Assembly (NCBI GenBank): GCA_035772735.1
Contig: JASDFA010000018.1
Span: 145,705,501 to 145,769,500 of the forward strand
From: Datura wrightii
Taxonomy: Eukaryota; Streptophyta; Magnoliopsida; Solanales; Solanaceae
Reading direction: 5' to 3'
DNA length: 64,000 nucleotides
The position numbers were made by a program, and so were the translations under genes. Of the stretch, positions 12,630-23,059 are shown one piece after another (the first letter of the stretch is position 1; each line of letters begins with the position of its first letter). Below the pieces are notes generated by a model that saw nothing but the letters and a program-made list of their open reading frames with translations, searched no databases and had not been told where the DNA came from.

Positions 12630-12803
12630 AAGCTTTCAGGGACTCAACCCTATATTGCACCGCTCTACAGCACGACTGAATAAGAATAAAAGACAACCAT
12701 CCTATCATGCCTTGCAGCCTCCTATCCATAGTATGTGGTGCACAACACATCCATGGATAGGACTCTACTTAGCACGTCTTGCAGACTCCCTGGGATACGA
12801 CCT
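12630..12803 (-). other. Deletion junction and 5' leader of element B2
   Basis: Near 12630, integrase sequence (CTCAAGTTA) jumps to leader sequence (AGGGACTCAACCCTAT). The leader text is also found, in reverse complement, just inside the 5' LTR of the element at 55755 (58490-58515). Confidence 0.75.
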
Positions 12804-12815
12804 GCTCTGATACCA
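12804..12815 (-). other. Primer-binding site, tRNA-iMet type
   Basis: The minus strand reads TGGTATCAGAGC, the usual plant initiator-methionine PBS, 4 bp from the LTR. Confidence 0.9.
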
Positions 12816-12819
12816 AGTT

Positions 12820-15400
12820 TGTCACACCCCGCCTTGGGGGGTATGACTGGCACCTAGTGCCCTACTAGGACCTGAACTACTGGATTGCTAAGCCTAGGCA
12901 CATCTGGTGCCTAGCTGGCTCTAACTCACATTTATGGAAACAAAGGGCTATATAACGGCTGTAAACACAGCCCCCGGCCCATTGGCCTATAGCCTCCTGT
13001 ACCTGTACTAACAGCTGACCAGAAACATGTTAATATAGGGAAACCTATGCGGGCCGACAAGGTCCATGCTGTCAAGTTATCTGTAACTTAATCATAGAAT
13101 ATTAGAAAGTTACGTGACCGACAAGGTCACCACTACTGGCAAACTATGGCCCCACACGGCCATCAGAACAGAAAGAAAGAGTACTAACAGCTATACAACT
13201 GCACGGCCTCACACGACCGGCTCATCTGACCACAGAGAGATATATACAGATTGCAAGCCTCTAGGAATAACAATAGAATGATCGGGACAGGGCCCCGACC
13301 TACCCGTACTATATAACAAAAAGGAACTGAAATACACCTCTGATATTCAGTCTCTGGATGACAGGAGCTGAATACTCGATCGCTGACAGGAATCACGTAG
13401 TATCGCCTGCTCGTCTATGAGTACCTGCAGGCAAGTAATGCAGTGCCCCACTGGGCGTCAGTACCGCTGGTACTGAGTATGTAAAGCAATAACTGAAAGC
13501 AAAATCTGAAAACAACAATGTAACTGATGAAACTGAAGTAAGAAGAATTAGATTAACTGCCTGATACTGTAAGTCATACCTTTTCTCATTTATACTGGAA
13601 GGAAATAGGGGTCGCACCTGGAGACTCATCACTCAACTGCTGGTCTACTCGTGTATAACGTGACATGACATACATAACATAACATAGTATAACACACACA
13701 AACCTTACCCGGCCCCCATAAGCCGGGAGGTACAATCAGCACAGAATCTATAACCCTACCCTGGTCATCCCATCTCCTATAACCCTGTAAGCATCCTGTC
13801 GGTCCCCTGGGTATGCACTTGGGCTCGCTGAGCCCCTGACTATAACTGTACCTGAGTCCGGAGGACTCCTGAATCAACACCCCAGGCGTATCCGCTCGAC
13901 GGGGGTGTATAAGGGCCGACCAAGGCACAATATGGGGAAAACTGGCATCCCATCTTCGTCCCCTGGGGGACGGCATGCCACTCCGTAGAGCGACGTATCC
14001 TCGTCCTCTGGCGGACGAGTCGATACAGCTATTAACCCTGGGGCGGTCATGGATGCTAGGTAGTCCAACCCCAAACAACACAATGGTCTCAACTAGTAAT
14101 ACTATCTGCGTATCTCACATGCTGAGGCTAATAGGGGTAAAGTATCATATATATTACATGCTGAACTAATGATAGTAATCTGTATGTATTTAATACGTGC
14201 CGAGGCTGGTAAATATATATAGATATGAATATAGTCTCCTGCCAGGCTGTACTGGGGCAAATGCTATACAAGATAGTGTTTCTGCTGAAAACTATGTTGT
14301 TTACTGAGTTTCTATATTAACATGATTTCCTATTCCTAACATGCTTTCTAAACTTCATTTTAGCCTGCTATTCTATTTCTGAACCGTCTTACGAATGTTG
14401 CATTGCTTTACAGGGTTTCAACTGAATACAATAATACCTTAACATTTCGTATTACATCACATACTGAGCATGCTGGGCAGTTTCTAACACTTATATTAAA
14501 ATCTATGTCACACTAGTAAGTTTCACGCAAGTTACAACTGGATGCTTCCAACATCGTACCAACATTCGCAATAAACGTAACACTTGGCTTCTGAACATTC
14601 TACTAGCCATTAAATTACTACACTGTACCGATATTACTTAACTTGCCGAGGGAACTAGCTTTACATACCTTATCCTCGAACTATCCGTCTGTCGGACGAG
14701 GCTCGGCCGGTACTTCAACTATTTCTTCTCAACTGCATTCATAAATATGTCAATTAATACTAAATACAGCTTTATTGTAAAGAGCAACATCACTTTCGAT
14801 ATAGTTTATAGCCTAAACTTAGGCTTATCGAAAGACGGTTGAAAACTCGCTATTTTTCAGCGGTCCAGAAGGAGAAATATTCACTTCACAGCTAGGAACA
14901 CATAGACACTAATTTAGAGCAATTCCACTTACCTTAGCTCGGTGGCTCGACGATTCGTCGGCCGTATTTTACGAAACTGAATCCGTAGGAATGCTCTCTG
15001 CTGCTAACTACCTCCGTATCTGGAGTTAATTTGAGTTTGGGCAACGTTTAGCAGCGTAATCGGACGAAAATTATATAATTTCTTCGTTCCTCTTTCTCCC
15101 TCTGCGTTTGCCCTCTGTTCTCTAGAAATTTTAAATGTTTTTATCATTTAAAACTGAAGTGGGGCTTTATATACTTGGGCCTGGACAAGGCCAACGTGTC
15201 ACGGAGCCAACGCGGAGGCCTCTCCTCCGTGACACGCTGCCATCGCGGAGGGGCTCTGCCTCGGCTCCTTCCGTGATGGTTCAACAGGTTTCTCGTCCGA
15301 TCTTTTCCCGGGCCTTTCTCCAGCACGTATGGCCTTCAAATACGCTTAACCAACGTGCGAATAGGTCGTCTAGGTGCCGGGAATTCTACGGGGTATAACA
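12820..15400 (-). repeat. LTR of Tekay element B2 (5' LTR)
   Basis: Near-identical to 8991-11573. Bounded by the PBS on the left and ATGGC on the right. A hairpin with perfect 6-bp stem (GAGTCC/GGACTC) is at 13854-13868. Confidence 0.95.
15195..15236 (-). promoter_or_regulatory. 42-bp dyad module, second Tekay LTR copy
   Basis: Arms at 15195-15206 and 15225-15236, perfect, 18-bp spacer. LTR duplicate of 11368-11409. Confidence 0.8.
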
Positions 15401-15407
15401 ATGGCTC

Positions 15408-15449
15408 TATGTCACGGAGTGTATCGCGGAGCACTGCCTCCGTGACATG
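15408..15449 (-). promoter_or_regulatory. 42-bp dyad module, solo LTR, compensated variant
   Basis: Arms ATGTCACGGAG (15409-15419) and CTCCGTGACAT (15438-15448) pair perfectly over 11 bp, with an 18-bp spacer containing CGCGGAG. Compared with the other copies a G:C pair has become A:T on both arms. The presumed TATA of this solo LTR (near 8964, minus strand) is now separated from the dyad by the Tekay insertion. Confidence 0.75.
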
Positions 15450-15529
15450 AAGGTAACGCGGAGACACACTGGAAATTGCCTCTGGATGCCAAGATGCCGA
15501 GGTTCGCCGCACTGGCCGGCGTGACACGC

Positions 15530-15745
15530 TGCTCATGCAGCGCGATGGCATTGTGCTGGCGGGCAGCCCACCTGGCGTGGCACGGCGTGCAGCCCACCTG
15601 GCGTGGCACGGCCCTGGCGCGCAGATCTCCTGCCTGCTTGTTGCCTTCTCTCGCGCCTGGCATGGGCGTGGCACGGCGTTGGGCACGGCACACGCACAGT
15701 GTGGCACGCTGTCTGGCACGGCCAGCCTTGCCAAGGCATGCTTCT
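15530..15745. repeat. GC-rich repeat tract with a 26-bp direct repeat
   Basis: GCAGCCCACCTGGCGTGGCA starts at 15563 and again at 15589 (period 26). The word TGGCACG recurs at least five times up to 15720. The tract is far richer in GC than the rest of the LTR. Long overlapping ORFs here on both strands are a by-product of composition. Confidence 0.7.
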
Positions 15746-15975
15746 TGCCGACTTTCGCAAATTGCTCCCGACTCCATTCCTCTACTTCACCAACTTATAA
15801 ATTAGTTCCTCAAATTTATGTAAACCTACAAAACAAGAACTAATCATGTTGGTTAGTACATATATTCACATTTATATAAAATCACATGAGAATGTATATA
15901 ATTCATTAGCTAAACAAGACTAAATTAAGTTATAAAGCATCACTCGGGCATGCTATTTTGCCCAAGATCAGTTCA

Positions 15976-16900
15976 CACACTTTCTTCGTCACATTAAGAG
16001 AGTGACATTTAACAAGCTAGTTACGAAACAACAAGCCAAGCAAGGAATATATAATTCATGAAAAGAGAATGCTCAATTTTCACATTTGAATGCCCTTCTT
16101 TTATTTTCAACACTCATGCACAACGCCAAGCAAGAAATATTGGTGGTACCTCATCAAAAAAGTGCATAAACGACTCAACATGACTCTAGACTTGACATTT
16201 TACCTTAAGAAAGTCGCCTCTCAATCTATCGTTGGGAAGTTCCAACCCAATTAGATACCAAAAAGAAAAGACAAAGAAATCACTCCTTGGGAAAGAACTG
16301 TAGTATGAAGAAAACCCTTGGAGTTTATTCAAGGACTACTATCTACAAAGGCGATACTACTAGAAAGTAATGACGAGTTACCCTTAAGAATGTCGCTACC
16401 CAATTTGTCATAGGGTCATATCATATATCACTCACAAGGGGATTATTCATATTTCATCCCCCAACATAACATCAACAACAAAACACATAAAATAAAACAA
16501 AGCAAACATTATCTTTGAGGCACAAAGTCACACACAATAAGGAAGGAATGGGTGAAAGCACTCCCTAGTTTGACGGAAAAATTTGCATTAGAATTCATGC
16601 CCTGCAGATGATTCTGCGTTTCACCGGTTGAGTGCAGAATCTCTCCTCTTGAATTTTCACCTCCCAGGTATTCTGGTCTTAGCCTACGCTAGACCCGTGC
16701 CTCGCGTCTTTCGTCCTGCATTTCGCTCGTTTAATGTTGGTTCCTCAAGTTTTCTCCTTACACTTGTTATCACATTCAATACCTTATTCAACCCTAGGAC
16801 GCTCAAAGATAACACCAACGTGAAGTAAAAAGAAATAAAATAAACAAGATGCAAAATAAGTTTGAATCAATAAATAACTAATGTCTTATCACAACTCAAT
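15976..16900 (-). other. UTR of element B, right part
   Basis: Non-coding. The first part matches, in reverse complement, element A's UTR around 3480-3600. The part close to the PBS has no recognisable gag. Confidence 0.65.
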
Positions 16901-16918
16901 TTTTCGGCAATGGCGCCA
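16901..16918 (-). other. Primer-binding site of element B, Athila-like
   Basis: The minus strand reads TGGCGCCATTGCCGAAAA, four bases inside the LTR. It differs in several positions from the element D PBS (29944-29961), so it is a decayed or variant tRNA-Asp-type site. Confidence 0.75.
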
Positions 16919-16922
16919 TTTT

Positions 16923-18456
16923 TGATAACGTCCAGAATACACTCTTCTTTAATGAAAGAGAGTAAATGGTCGTTGTATCAGAAAAATATCCCGATGGATG
17001 TCGGGGTAAAATCCCACAGAGAATTGAATCGATAATTCAAGAGTTATAAACTAACTCAAACTAGAGCGCATCGTTGTTCAACATTTGAAAAGTAAAATTT
17101 GGGGGGGGGGGGATTTCAAGGAAAATAACTATCTAATTCTAAACTAAGACTAACTGGGAGAACTCCAATTGTTGCATTCTCAAGTGAATTAGCTAGGGAT
17201 GTGCTTTGCATGGTTAAACAACTAACATGGGCTACTTTATTGCCTTTAAATTCAAATTCAACTTAGATAGCTGTGGATAAATCACATTCTCTTATTTTTC
17301 AACCATAAGAATGTTTATACCTTAGGTTTTCTCAAATCCCAAGGCCAAATTCAAGTTATCAACCACAAAAGCTTGAGGAAAGACTAGTTATATCTAGTCT
17401 TGACCTTTAATGGATTAAAGATGTGGGTATTGACTATCTCTGGCTCAATCCCACACACCAACACTCCAATTCCTCACAATTATCTTCTCATCCAATTCTC
17501 ACCTTTCTCTCTCAAGAAAAAGCAAAAAAAGTAAAACAAAATTCATGTTTGCAACCATTAATTTTTATAATTAAAACTTGGGAGAAGACAATAGATCTAA
17601 GTTACAATGCGAATTTAATATCAATTCATCAATATCCATTCATACATTCAAACCCATAATGCATACACCCCTAACTAGCAATTTAGATTTACATATTTAG
17701 AAAAAGAGAAGATACCCAAATAACTTTCTCAACATTCACAATATGGGTTCATCCAATTGCTTCAGAAGGTTTGCAATAATGGTGGAATTCCCCCATAAGG
17801 GGAATTCCTCAAAAAAAAAGAACTTTCTATTCTATGTTGAGAGAAATCTACAATTTCTATTGTTCTATAAATGAAAAGATGATTTTTCAATGGAGTACAA
17901 TGGAGGTTATATATATCTGTACTTTTCTGTGCACAACCTTCAAAAGTTTCCTTGGAGGATTCTAGGAGCTTTGGGAACCTTTTTGGACGTTTTTACCCTT
18001 CCATCAGCGAAATTGGGTCACTTGCCCTTTGAACTGTGAACAGACGGTGTCAAACCGCGAACAACCGGTGCCAACCTGTGAACAGCCAGTGATCCTTTAA
18101 ACCACTAGCGAATAGCCGGTGCCAACCCATGAAGAGCCAGTTGGTTAGCCCGTGTAGGTGGTAACTTCGGCTTTTCGCTCTTCCGAATCCGCGTTTGGCC
18201 GATTCAAAGCATGTCCTAACACCTCTTCTTGAGCTCAAATCTTCCATTATCTTTGTCTCCTCTCCTTCATATGCTAACTCATCAAATTTCATCTCAAACT
18301 TTATGTGTTTTGCTCGATTTCATGCTTTCTCCACTCACGTGAAGTACCTACAAAGAATCAAAGAGAAAGGGCATAAAATCCACATAAACGACTCGAAAAC
18401 TAGGCAAAAAATCATGGTTAGGAGTCTAATGAGTTGGTAAATTTTCAACTCATCAC
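16923..18456 (-). repeat. LTR of element B, right copy (5' LTR)
   Basis: Runs TGATAACGTCC (16923) to ACTCATCA (18456). Matches 5067-6586. Minus-strand TATA near 17910 and GC-rich short repeats at about 18035-18150. Confidence 0.85.
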
Positions 18457-18954
18457 TTTTCCCCTTCAACTTTCTATCCATAAGCTGAAGAACCCTAAGG
18501 GACGGGCTGGAAAAGATTAGGGAAATGTTTGGATACAATGAAATAACACAAGGCTTACAAATATAAGGGACTACCTGATTGCACTACTGCGATGTGCCAA
18601 GCAACGCGGCCCGCCTCACAGTATGCTTGTTGCCTGGGCACTTTGGCATTTTTCCCTTCTCGTGTGACATTCGTTCAAGGCTTCAACCCCTGACCTTTTC
18701 CTGATGTATGACATATAGTAATAACTTTTGACTAATATGTCTATATCTTATAAAATAGTCGCTTAAATACATGAGGTGTTACAAACAACTAGACTGATGG
18801 ATATGATATTATATTTTATTTGATTTGGTTTTAAAAATTAAATTGATTTTGTTTTACCCCCAAATTCCTTCCAAACCAAATCATGAACTCCACTAATTAC
18901 ACTATGATGTTTTTCTTGTCCTTAGCAGCAATTCATCTATTTTAAATCAGGTAT

Positions 18955-19009
<55 letters not shown>

Positions 19010-19900
19010 ACAGTTAAAAACTGCTCAACTTTTAAAAGTTAAAACTCTCATTACGTAATATAACCCCCCCCCTCTCCACAGCATTATGATTGATAGTTCT
19101 GTTTGTAATTATTAATTATAATAAACTGGACTAGATATGGTCATATGGTTGTATGAAATAGTGTGGTGGTTACATCATACTTATCAAATTAATTTTATTG
19201 TAAGGTGCTTCAAGTCAAACTTAAAAAATTGAAAAAAAAATTGAGAAAATTGGAAAAATCCAAATATGAAAATTTTGACTTTCTAGTAGTTAATTGATAT
19301 AAACATTAACATAATTAATTTAATTTAATAAATAAAAAACGCCATCAATCAAACTTATATACACATAGGAAGCATCAAATGAAAAACATATAAATGAAAA
19401 AAAAGTTTTGGGTGAAAGAAAATATCCAATGATAAAAAAAATTGATCTAAAAAATTAAATGATAAAAGAATTAAACGGAAAAAAATAAAGACGAGGAAGA
19501 CGAAGAAACAAACAAACTAAATAGAAGTATTACCCACCCACTCTTTTAAAAAAATAATTACCCTCACATTCTAAGTCATACTAGTATCTCACCCATCATA
19601 AAATGTTTCATTTATATTACATTTGACTTTTAAAATTTAGAAAATAGAAAAAACCTAACTTCGTCTTAAAGAAAAAATTTATTGCAAATTGTTTTCTATT
19701 TGTGATCATATTTAAATATAATTGTAATCATTTAACAACACTCTTAAATCAATTGTTTTTTTGGAGTACTTAGAAAGTCTAAGTATGACGCTAAAACATA
19801 TGATAGTCTAATTATTTCTACACATCAACAATTGTTGACCTCGTGGTTAGAGTTCTCATTATCCCAAACTTTATACTTTTCTGTCCCGTGTTACTTGTCA
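18457..19900. other. Intergenic, AT-rich; no gene seen
   Basis: 18457-18720 is moderately GC-rich and could be a further TE remnant I cannot place. Beyond that it is AT-rich with many stops in all frames. It holds the (AT)n tract at 18959-19003 and a C-run near 19064. Confidence 0.6.
18959..19003. repeat. (AT)n microsatellite
   Basis: Uninterrupted AT dinucleotides over about 45 bp. Confidence 0.95.
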
Positions 19901-20739
19901 CTGGGGGCGTTCCTGGTTCGATTTGGGCCGATTTTTGATTAAAATCAAAATTAAATTAATTTAGTCGGTTTTTAAATTTTTAAAATTAAACTAAATCAAA
20001 TAAAATAAATAATCATTGATTTAGTTCTTGTCGGTCTGGTTCGGTTTGGTTCGAGTTTTCAATTTATAACTAGCTAATGATAAATTAATAATAGTAAAAA
20101 AACAGAGACATGAGATAATTATTTCAAGTGAACATTAGGAATCAACAAATTTCTCTCTACTATCACGAGATGAATGTATGTGAATCTTCTATTATTTTTT
20201 AATATTATTCCAAAGTTTTAGTATGTTTAATTTGCATAAATGTAGAGATTTTTCCACTTCACATATCTAATATACACAGAAACAATATACAACTTCATAT
20301 AGAATGGTCAATTCTTCAAAAATCAAAGAGGTAAACGATTGAAGAGTAGATGGATGTCTTATCAAAAGAAAATTAAAAAAAAATCGACAATATGTCACAC
20401 CACATATAAACAATTAGACTTAGAGTATTGAGTTTGGACATATTTTTCAAGTAATAGAATTTAAAAGTCTTGTAGTGCATGTGAAATAAAGTATACTAAA
20501 CCAAATTAATGATTAAAAGATATAAAATATTTATAATTTATAAAAAAACTACAAACATATATTCAAATAATTACAAAATTTACGTATAAAATTTATCGGT
20601 TCGGTTTGATTATTTCTTTGATTTTTTTTAGTAAAATCAAAACCAAACCAAATCAATCCAAACCAAATGTTGATTTTTTTATCGGTTTGGTTTGGTTTGC
20701 CGTTTGGTTTGCGGTTTGGACCAAACCGTGAATACCCCT
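19901..20739. mobile_element. hAT-like MITE, 839 bp
   Basis: The 8-bp target ACTTGTCA is duplicated at 19893-19900 and 20740-20747. Ends are imperfect inverted repeats: left CTGGGGGCGTTC, right (complemented) AGGGGTATTC. Subterminal regions are full of GGTTTGGTTTGG/CCAAACC words. The interior is AT-rich without ORFs. The 8-bp duplication and subterminal GGTTTGG repeats fit non-autonomous hAT elements. Confidence 0.75.
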
Positions 20740-20747
20740 ACTTGTCA

Positions 20748-21660
20748 TATCTATTTTTTACCTATATATATATAATTAAATTATTTATTTATTTTTATCT
20801 CAATTTAACTATTTTTATTTTATATTATTAATTTTTCTTCATATTTATTAAAGTAAAAATAAAATATATAGTTAATTTTATTTTAATTTTTTAAAATAAT
20901 AAATATTTTAAATTAACTATTTTTAATAACCATGATAAATAAAATAGAATGAAAGAAGTACTATAATAACTAACGATGTCTCGTTGCAAAAATGAAAAGA
21001 AAAAAAAAAACTAAGGTTGCCTTTGATATTTGAATATCGTAAATATATGTATAACAATTAAAATGTACTCTTTACGTTTTTTTTAGTTATCATATATAAT
21101 AAAAATAATTATTTTTAAATATTTACTAATTTAAAAAATTAAGAGATGGTTAATATTTTTTTTCAATCTTGTTCTTAGCAGTAATTATTCTAAAATTAAG
21201 AGGCAAGTAAATAAATAAAGATTAAAGAATTAATAAAAGGTATATTAGTTAGATTATACTCTTAATTAATTTTTTTTTAAGAATTGTGCAAAATCTTATC
21301 TGAATAGGGTTGAGTATATAAATAATATCTTACCCTTAAAGTAAATTATATTAAAATCACTTTTAGTAATTTTAGTACAAATTTATGTTGCAGAAAATAA
21401 TGGTACACGAAACTGTATACAATTTTTTGACACTGTTTTAATGTTATTTCTTAATACAAATATAGATAATAAAATCTAAACGTGTCAATTACTTAAAGTG
21501 AGCGATATAATGTCAAATTTAAAATATTTAAAAAGAAAATAGTGAAAAATATAATTTATTTTGGAGAAAGTATATTCAACAATCAAGTAACCAAACGCCA
21601 CGCCTAAATTAGAAGAATTACATCTTAGGAAATTGAAAATATATAACGGGCTAAGTTATT
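20748..21660. other. Intergenic, very AT-rich; no gene seen
   Basis: Continuous A/T-rich DNA with no ORF and no recognised repeat boundary. It ends at the GAAAG target duplication of element D (21661-21665). Confidence 0.7.
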
Positions 21661-22561
21661 GAAAGTGTTCGGTGATTTGGAATGTCTACACGCAAGTGCA
21701 CGTGGTCGAACAAGTAGTAAAATGGCTAGAGTAGTCAAGTATCGATCCCACAGGGACTGGACCAAGGTAATAATCGAATCAAGTATTAATAAACTCTAAC
21801 TCTAATAATGCAGACAACAGTTTCAAGAAGATTTTGAGAGTTTGTTTCCTAATTTATACTAATCTAAAACAAATGTACAAATTGAGTCTGAACTATAGTA
21901 ATGAGCATGCTGAGGCTAAAACGAACATGCAGCGAAGCAATTTATTGATACAAATCGGTTAATCTTTCCTTCGGTTGCTAGTCAAGAATTATTGCCTATG
22001 TATTAAAACTCTCGTATTTAACCCAACTTAAGAATCATGAACTTTCCACCTACATTTCTGTGATAAGAAGAAATTCATAATCTAGTCATACGAAACCGAT
22101 TCCTTAATTGACTAATACGACTTTCAGATATATTTCTATTCTGAAGGTAAATCAATTCTCAATTTTCCCAAACCAAGAAGAGATCATATCCTACCAATTC
22201 ACAACTTTTCAATTTCTTTCTCTTTCGAGCGCCAACCGGATTTTTTAGATATACATTAATATTGGTCAAACATTAATGCAGTAAGAACAAGAATTAATAG
22301 AACAACCATAGAAGAAAAGATGAAAAACCAAAATGATCAATAATTACATTCCACTACAAATGTTCTTAACCTCAGCAAGAAGTGAATTTAGTCGCTCATT
22401 TGTGGATTAAACATCGTTAAATGAGTGTAAATCATACAAACAATTGAAATAAAGAAGAAAGAGTTAGAGAAGAACCCTAAGAATTTCGTCCCCTCAACTG
22501 CCTGTAACCCACGTTCTTGCTCAATCAATTCAGCCTCCTTAAAAATAAACCTAAGTGTGCT

Positions 22562-22569
22562 ATTTATAC
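22562..22569 (-). promoter_or_regulatory. LTR TATA box, element D
   Basis: TATAAATA on the minus strand, about 31 bp downstream of the dyad. Confidence 0.65.
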
Positions 22570-22600
22570 TAGTGGAAATTTTTTCCGGACAAACAAGCAA

Positions 22601-22642
22601 CGTGTCACGGAGTACATCGCGGAGCACTGCCTCCGTGACACG
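22601..22642 (-). promoter_or_regulatory. 42-bp dyad module, Athila LTR
   Basis: Arms CGTGTCACGGAG (22601-22612) and CTCCGTGACACG (22631-22642), perfect, 18-bp spacer containing ATCGCGGAG. Same arms and spacer length as in the Tekay LTRs, although flanking sequence is unrelated beyond a few bases. Confidence 0.85.
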
Positions 22643-22761
22643 CCACAAAGGCGGACCCTCACTGGAATTCTGTCCTCCGGGTAATTATGCCCAACGTGCC
22701 ACGACACCAATGCGAACCTCCACTGGAACTTGACTAATTTTAATCATCCGGGACAGAATGC

Positions 22762-22798
22762 CTCCGCGATGGCAGAGTGACACGGCTCCATCGCGGAG
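22762..22798 (-). promoter_or_regulatory. Second dyad in Athila LTR
   Basis: Arms CTCCGCGATGG (22762-22772) and CCATCGCGGAG (22788-22798) are perfect 11-bp complements with a 15-bp spacer. The Tekay LTRs have a looser relative (CCATCGCGG ... GCGATGG, for example 55655-55692). Confidence 0.7.
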
Positions 22799-23045
22799 CC
22801 CCTTAATTTGCTGCATTTCCTTGTCCTTTTCTACTGCTCGCTTCCGAGTCCATTCCCGATTTCTCCCAACATGCATCTTAGCTTCCTAAAATCACATTTT
22901 CCCGCAAAACAACACTAATCATGTTGGTTAGTATAAATTCACCTTTTAACTACAAATCACATGAAAATGTACAAATATCGATGGATAAACAAGACGAAAT
23001 GAAGCATTTGAGTATCACTTGGGCATATAATTCTGCCCAAGATCA

Positions 23046-23059
23046 CTTACCCCACACTT
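23046..23059 (-). other. Polypurine tract of element D
   Basis: The minus strand reads AAGTGTGGGGTAAG next to the LTR. Confidence 0.8.

Larger units (their letters stand above)
8991..15400 (-). mobile_element. Internally deleted Tekay-type chromovirus (element B2)
   Basis: Two LTRs of about 2.58 kb (8991-11573, 12820-15400) begin TGTCACACCCC and end TATAACA, and enclose only 1246 bp. The interior holds a polypurine tract, the C-terminal part of integrase with chromodomain, a deletion junction near 12630, a 5' leader and a tRNA-iMet-type PBS. About 4 kb coding for gag, protease, RT, RNase H and most of integrase is gone, judged against the element at 30794-40719. Flanks are ATGGT (8986-8990) and ATGGC (15401-15405), a 5-bp target duplication with one transition. 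By eye the LTRs differ by only about 1-2%. Confidence 0.9.
7953..15970 (-). repeat. Solo LTR of an Athila-like family, split by a Tekay element
   Basis: The left part is 7953-8990 and the right part 15401-15970. The right end (GCCCAAGATCA) equals the LTR end of element D (23035-23045). The duplicated target GTTCA is at 7948-7952 and 15971-15975, and element B's UTR is continuous across it. There is no internal region or second LTR, so this is a solo LTR left by LTR-LTR recombination. The first bases TTATG before TGATGCCCC leave the exact left end uncertain by 3-5 bp. The right half holds a dyad (15409-15448) and a GC-rich repeat tract. Confidence 0.75.
5067..18456 (-). mobile_element. Non-coding Athila derivative (element B), host of nested insertions
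   Basis: Two LTRs in the same orientation (5067-6586 and 16923-18456) flank an internal region of only about 2.3 kb once nested DNA (7953-15970) is removed. The PBS on the minus strand (16901-16918) resembles the Athila tRNA-Asp-type PBS. The polypurine tract is at 6587-6598. No gag, protease, RT or integrase is seen: the 3' UTR (6599-7952, 15976 onward) runs directly into the PBS side. It is therefore a large non-autonomous derivative that would need proteins from a relative. The left LTR lacks roughly its last 18 bp. No clear target duplication is visible. Confidence 0.75.
21666..23045 (-). repeat. LTR of element D, left copy (3' LTR)
   Basis: Runs TGTTCGGTGATTTGG to GCCCAAGATCA, 1380 bp. 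Minus-strand TATA (TATAAATA) at 22562-22569, dyad at 22601-22642, second dyad at 22762-22798. Confidence 0.95.

Noticed and set aside
8991..15405. Reading the flanks ATGGT/ATGGC as unrelated
   Set aside because: Four of five bases match at the expected distance, and the solo LTR is continuous across the site, so one mutated target duplication is more likely.
15412..15843. Several overlapping ORFs of 65-132 residues on both strands
   Set aside because: They arise from the GC-rich repeat tract, with Ala/Arg/His-rich translations and no domain.
22388..22876. ORFs on the minus strand across the Athila LTR
   Set aside because: They cross the TATA and dyads, show no domain and are not kept in the right LTR copy.
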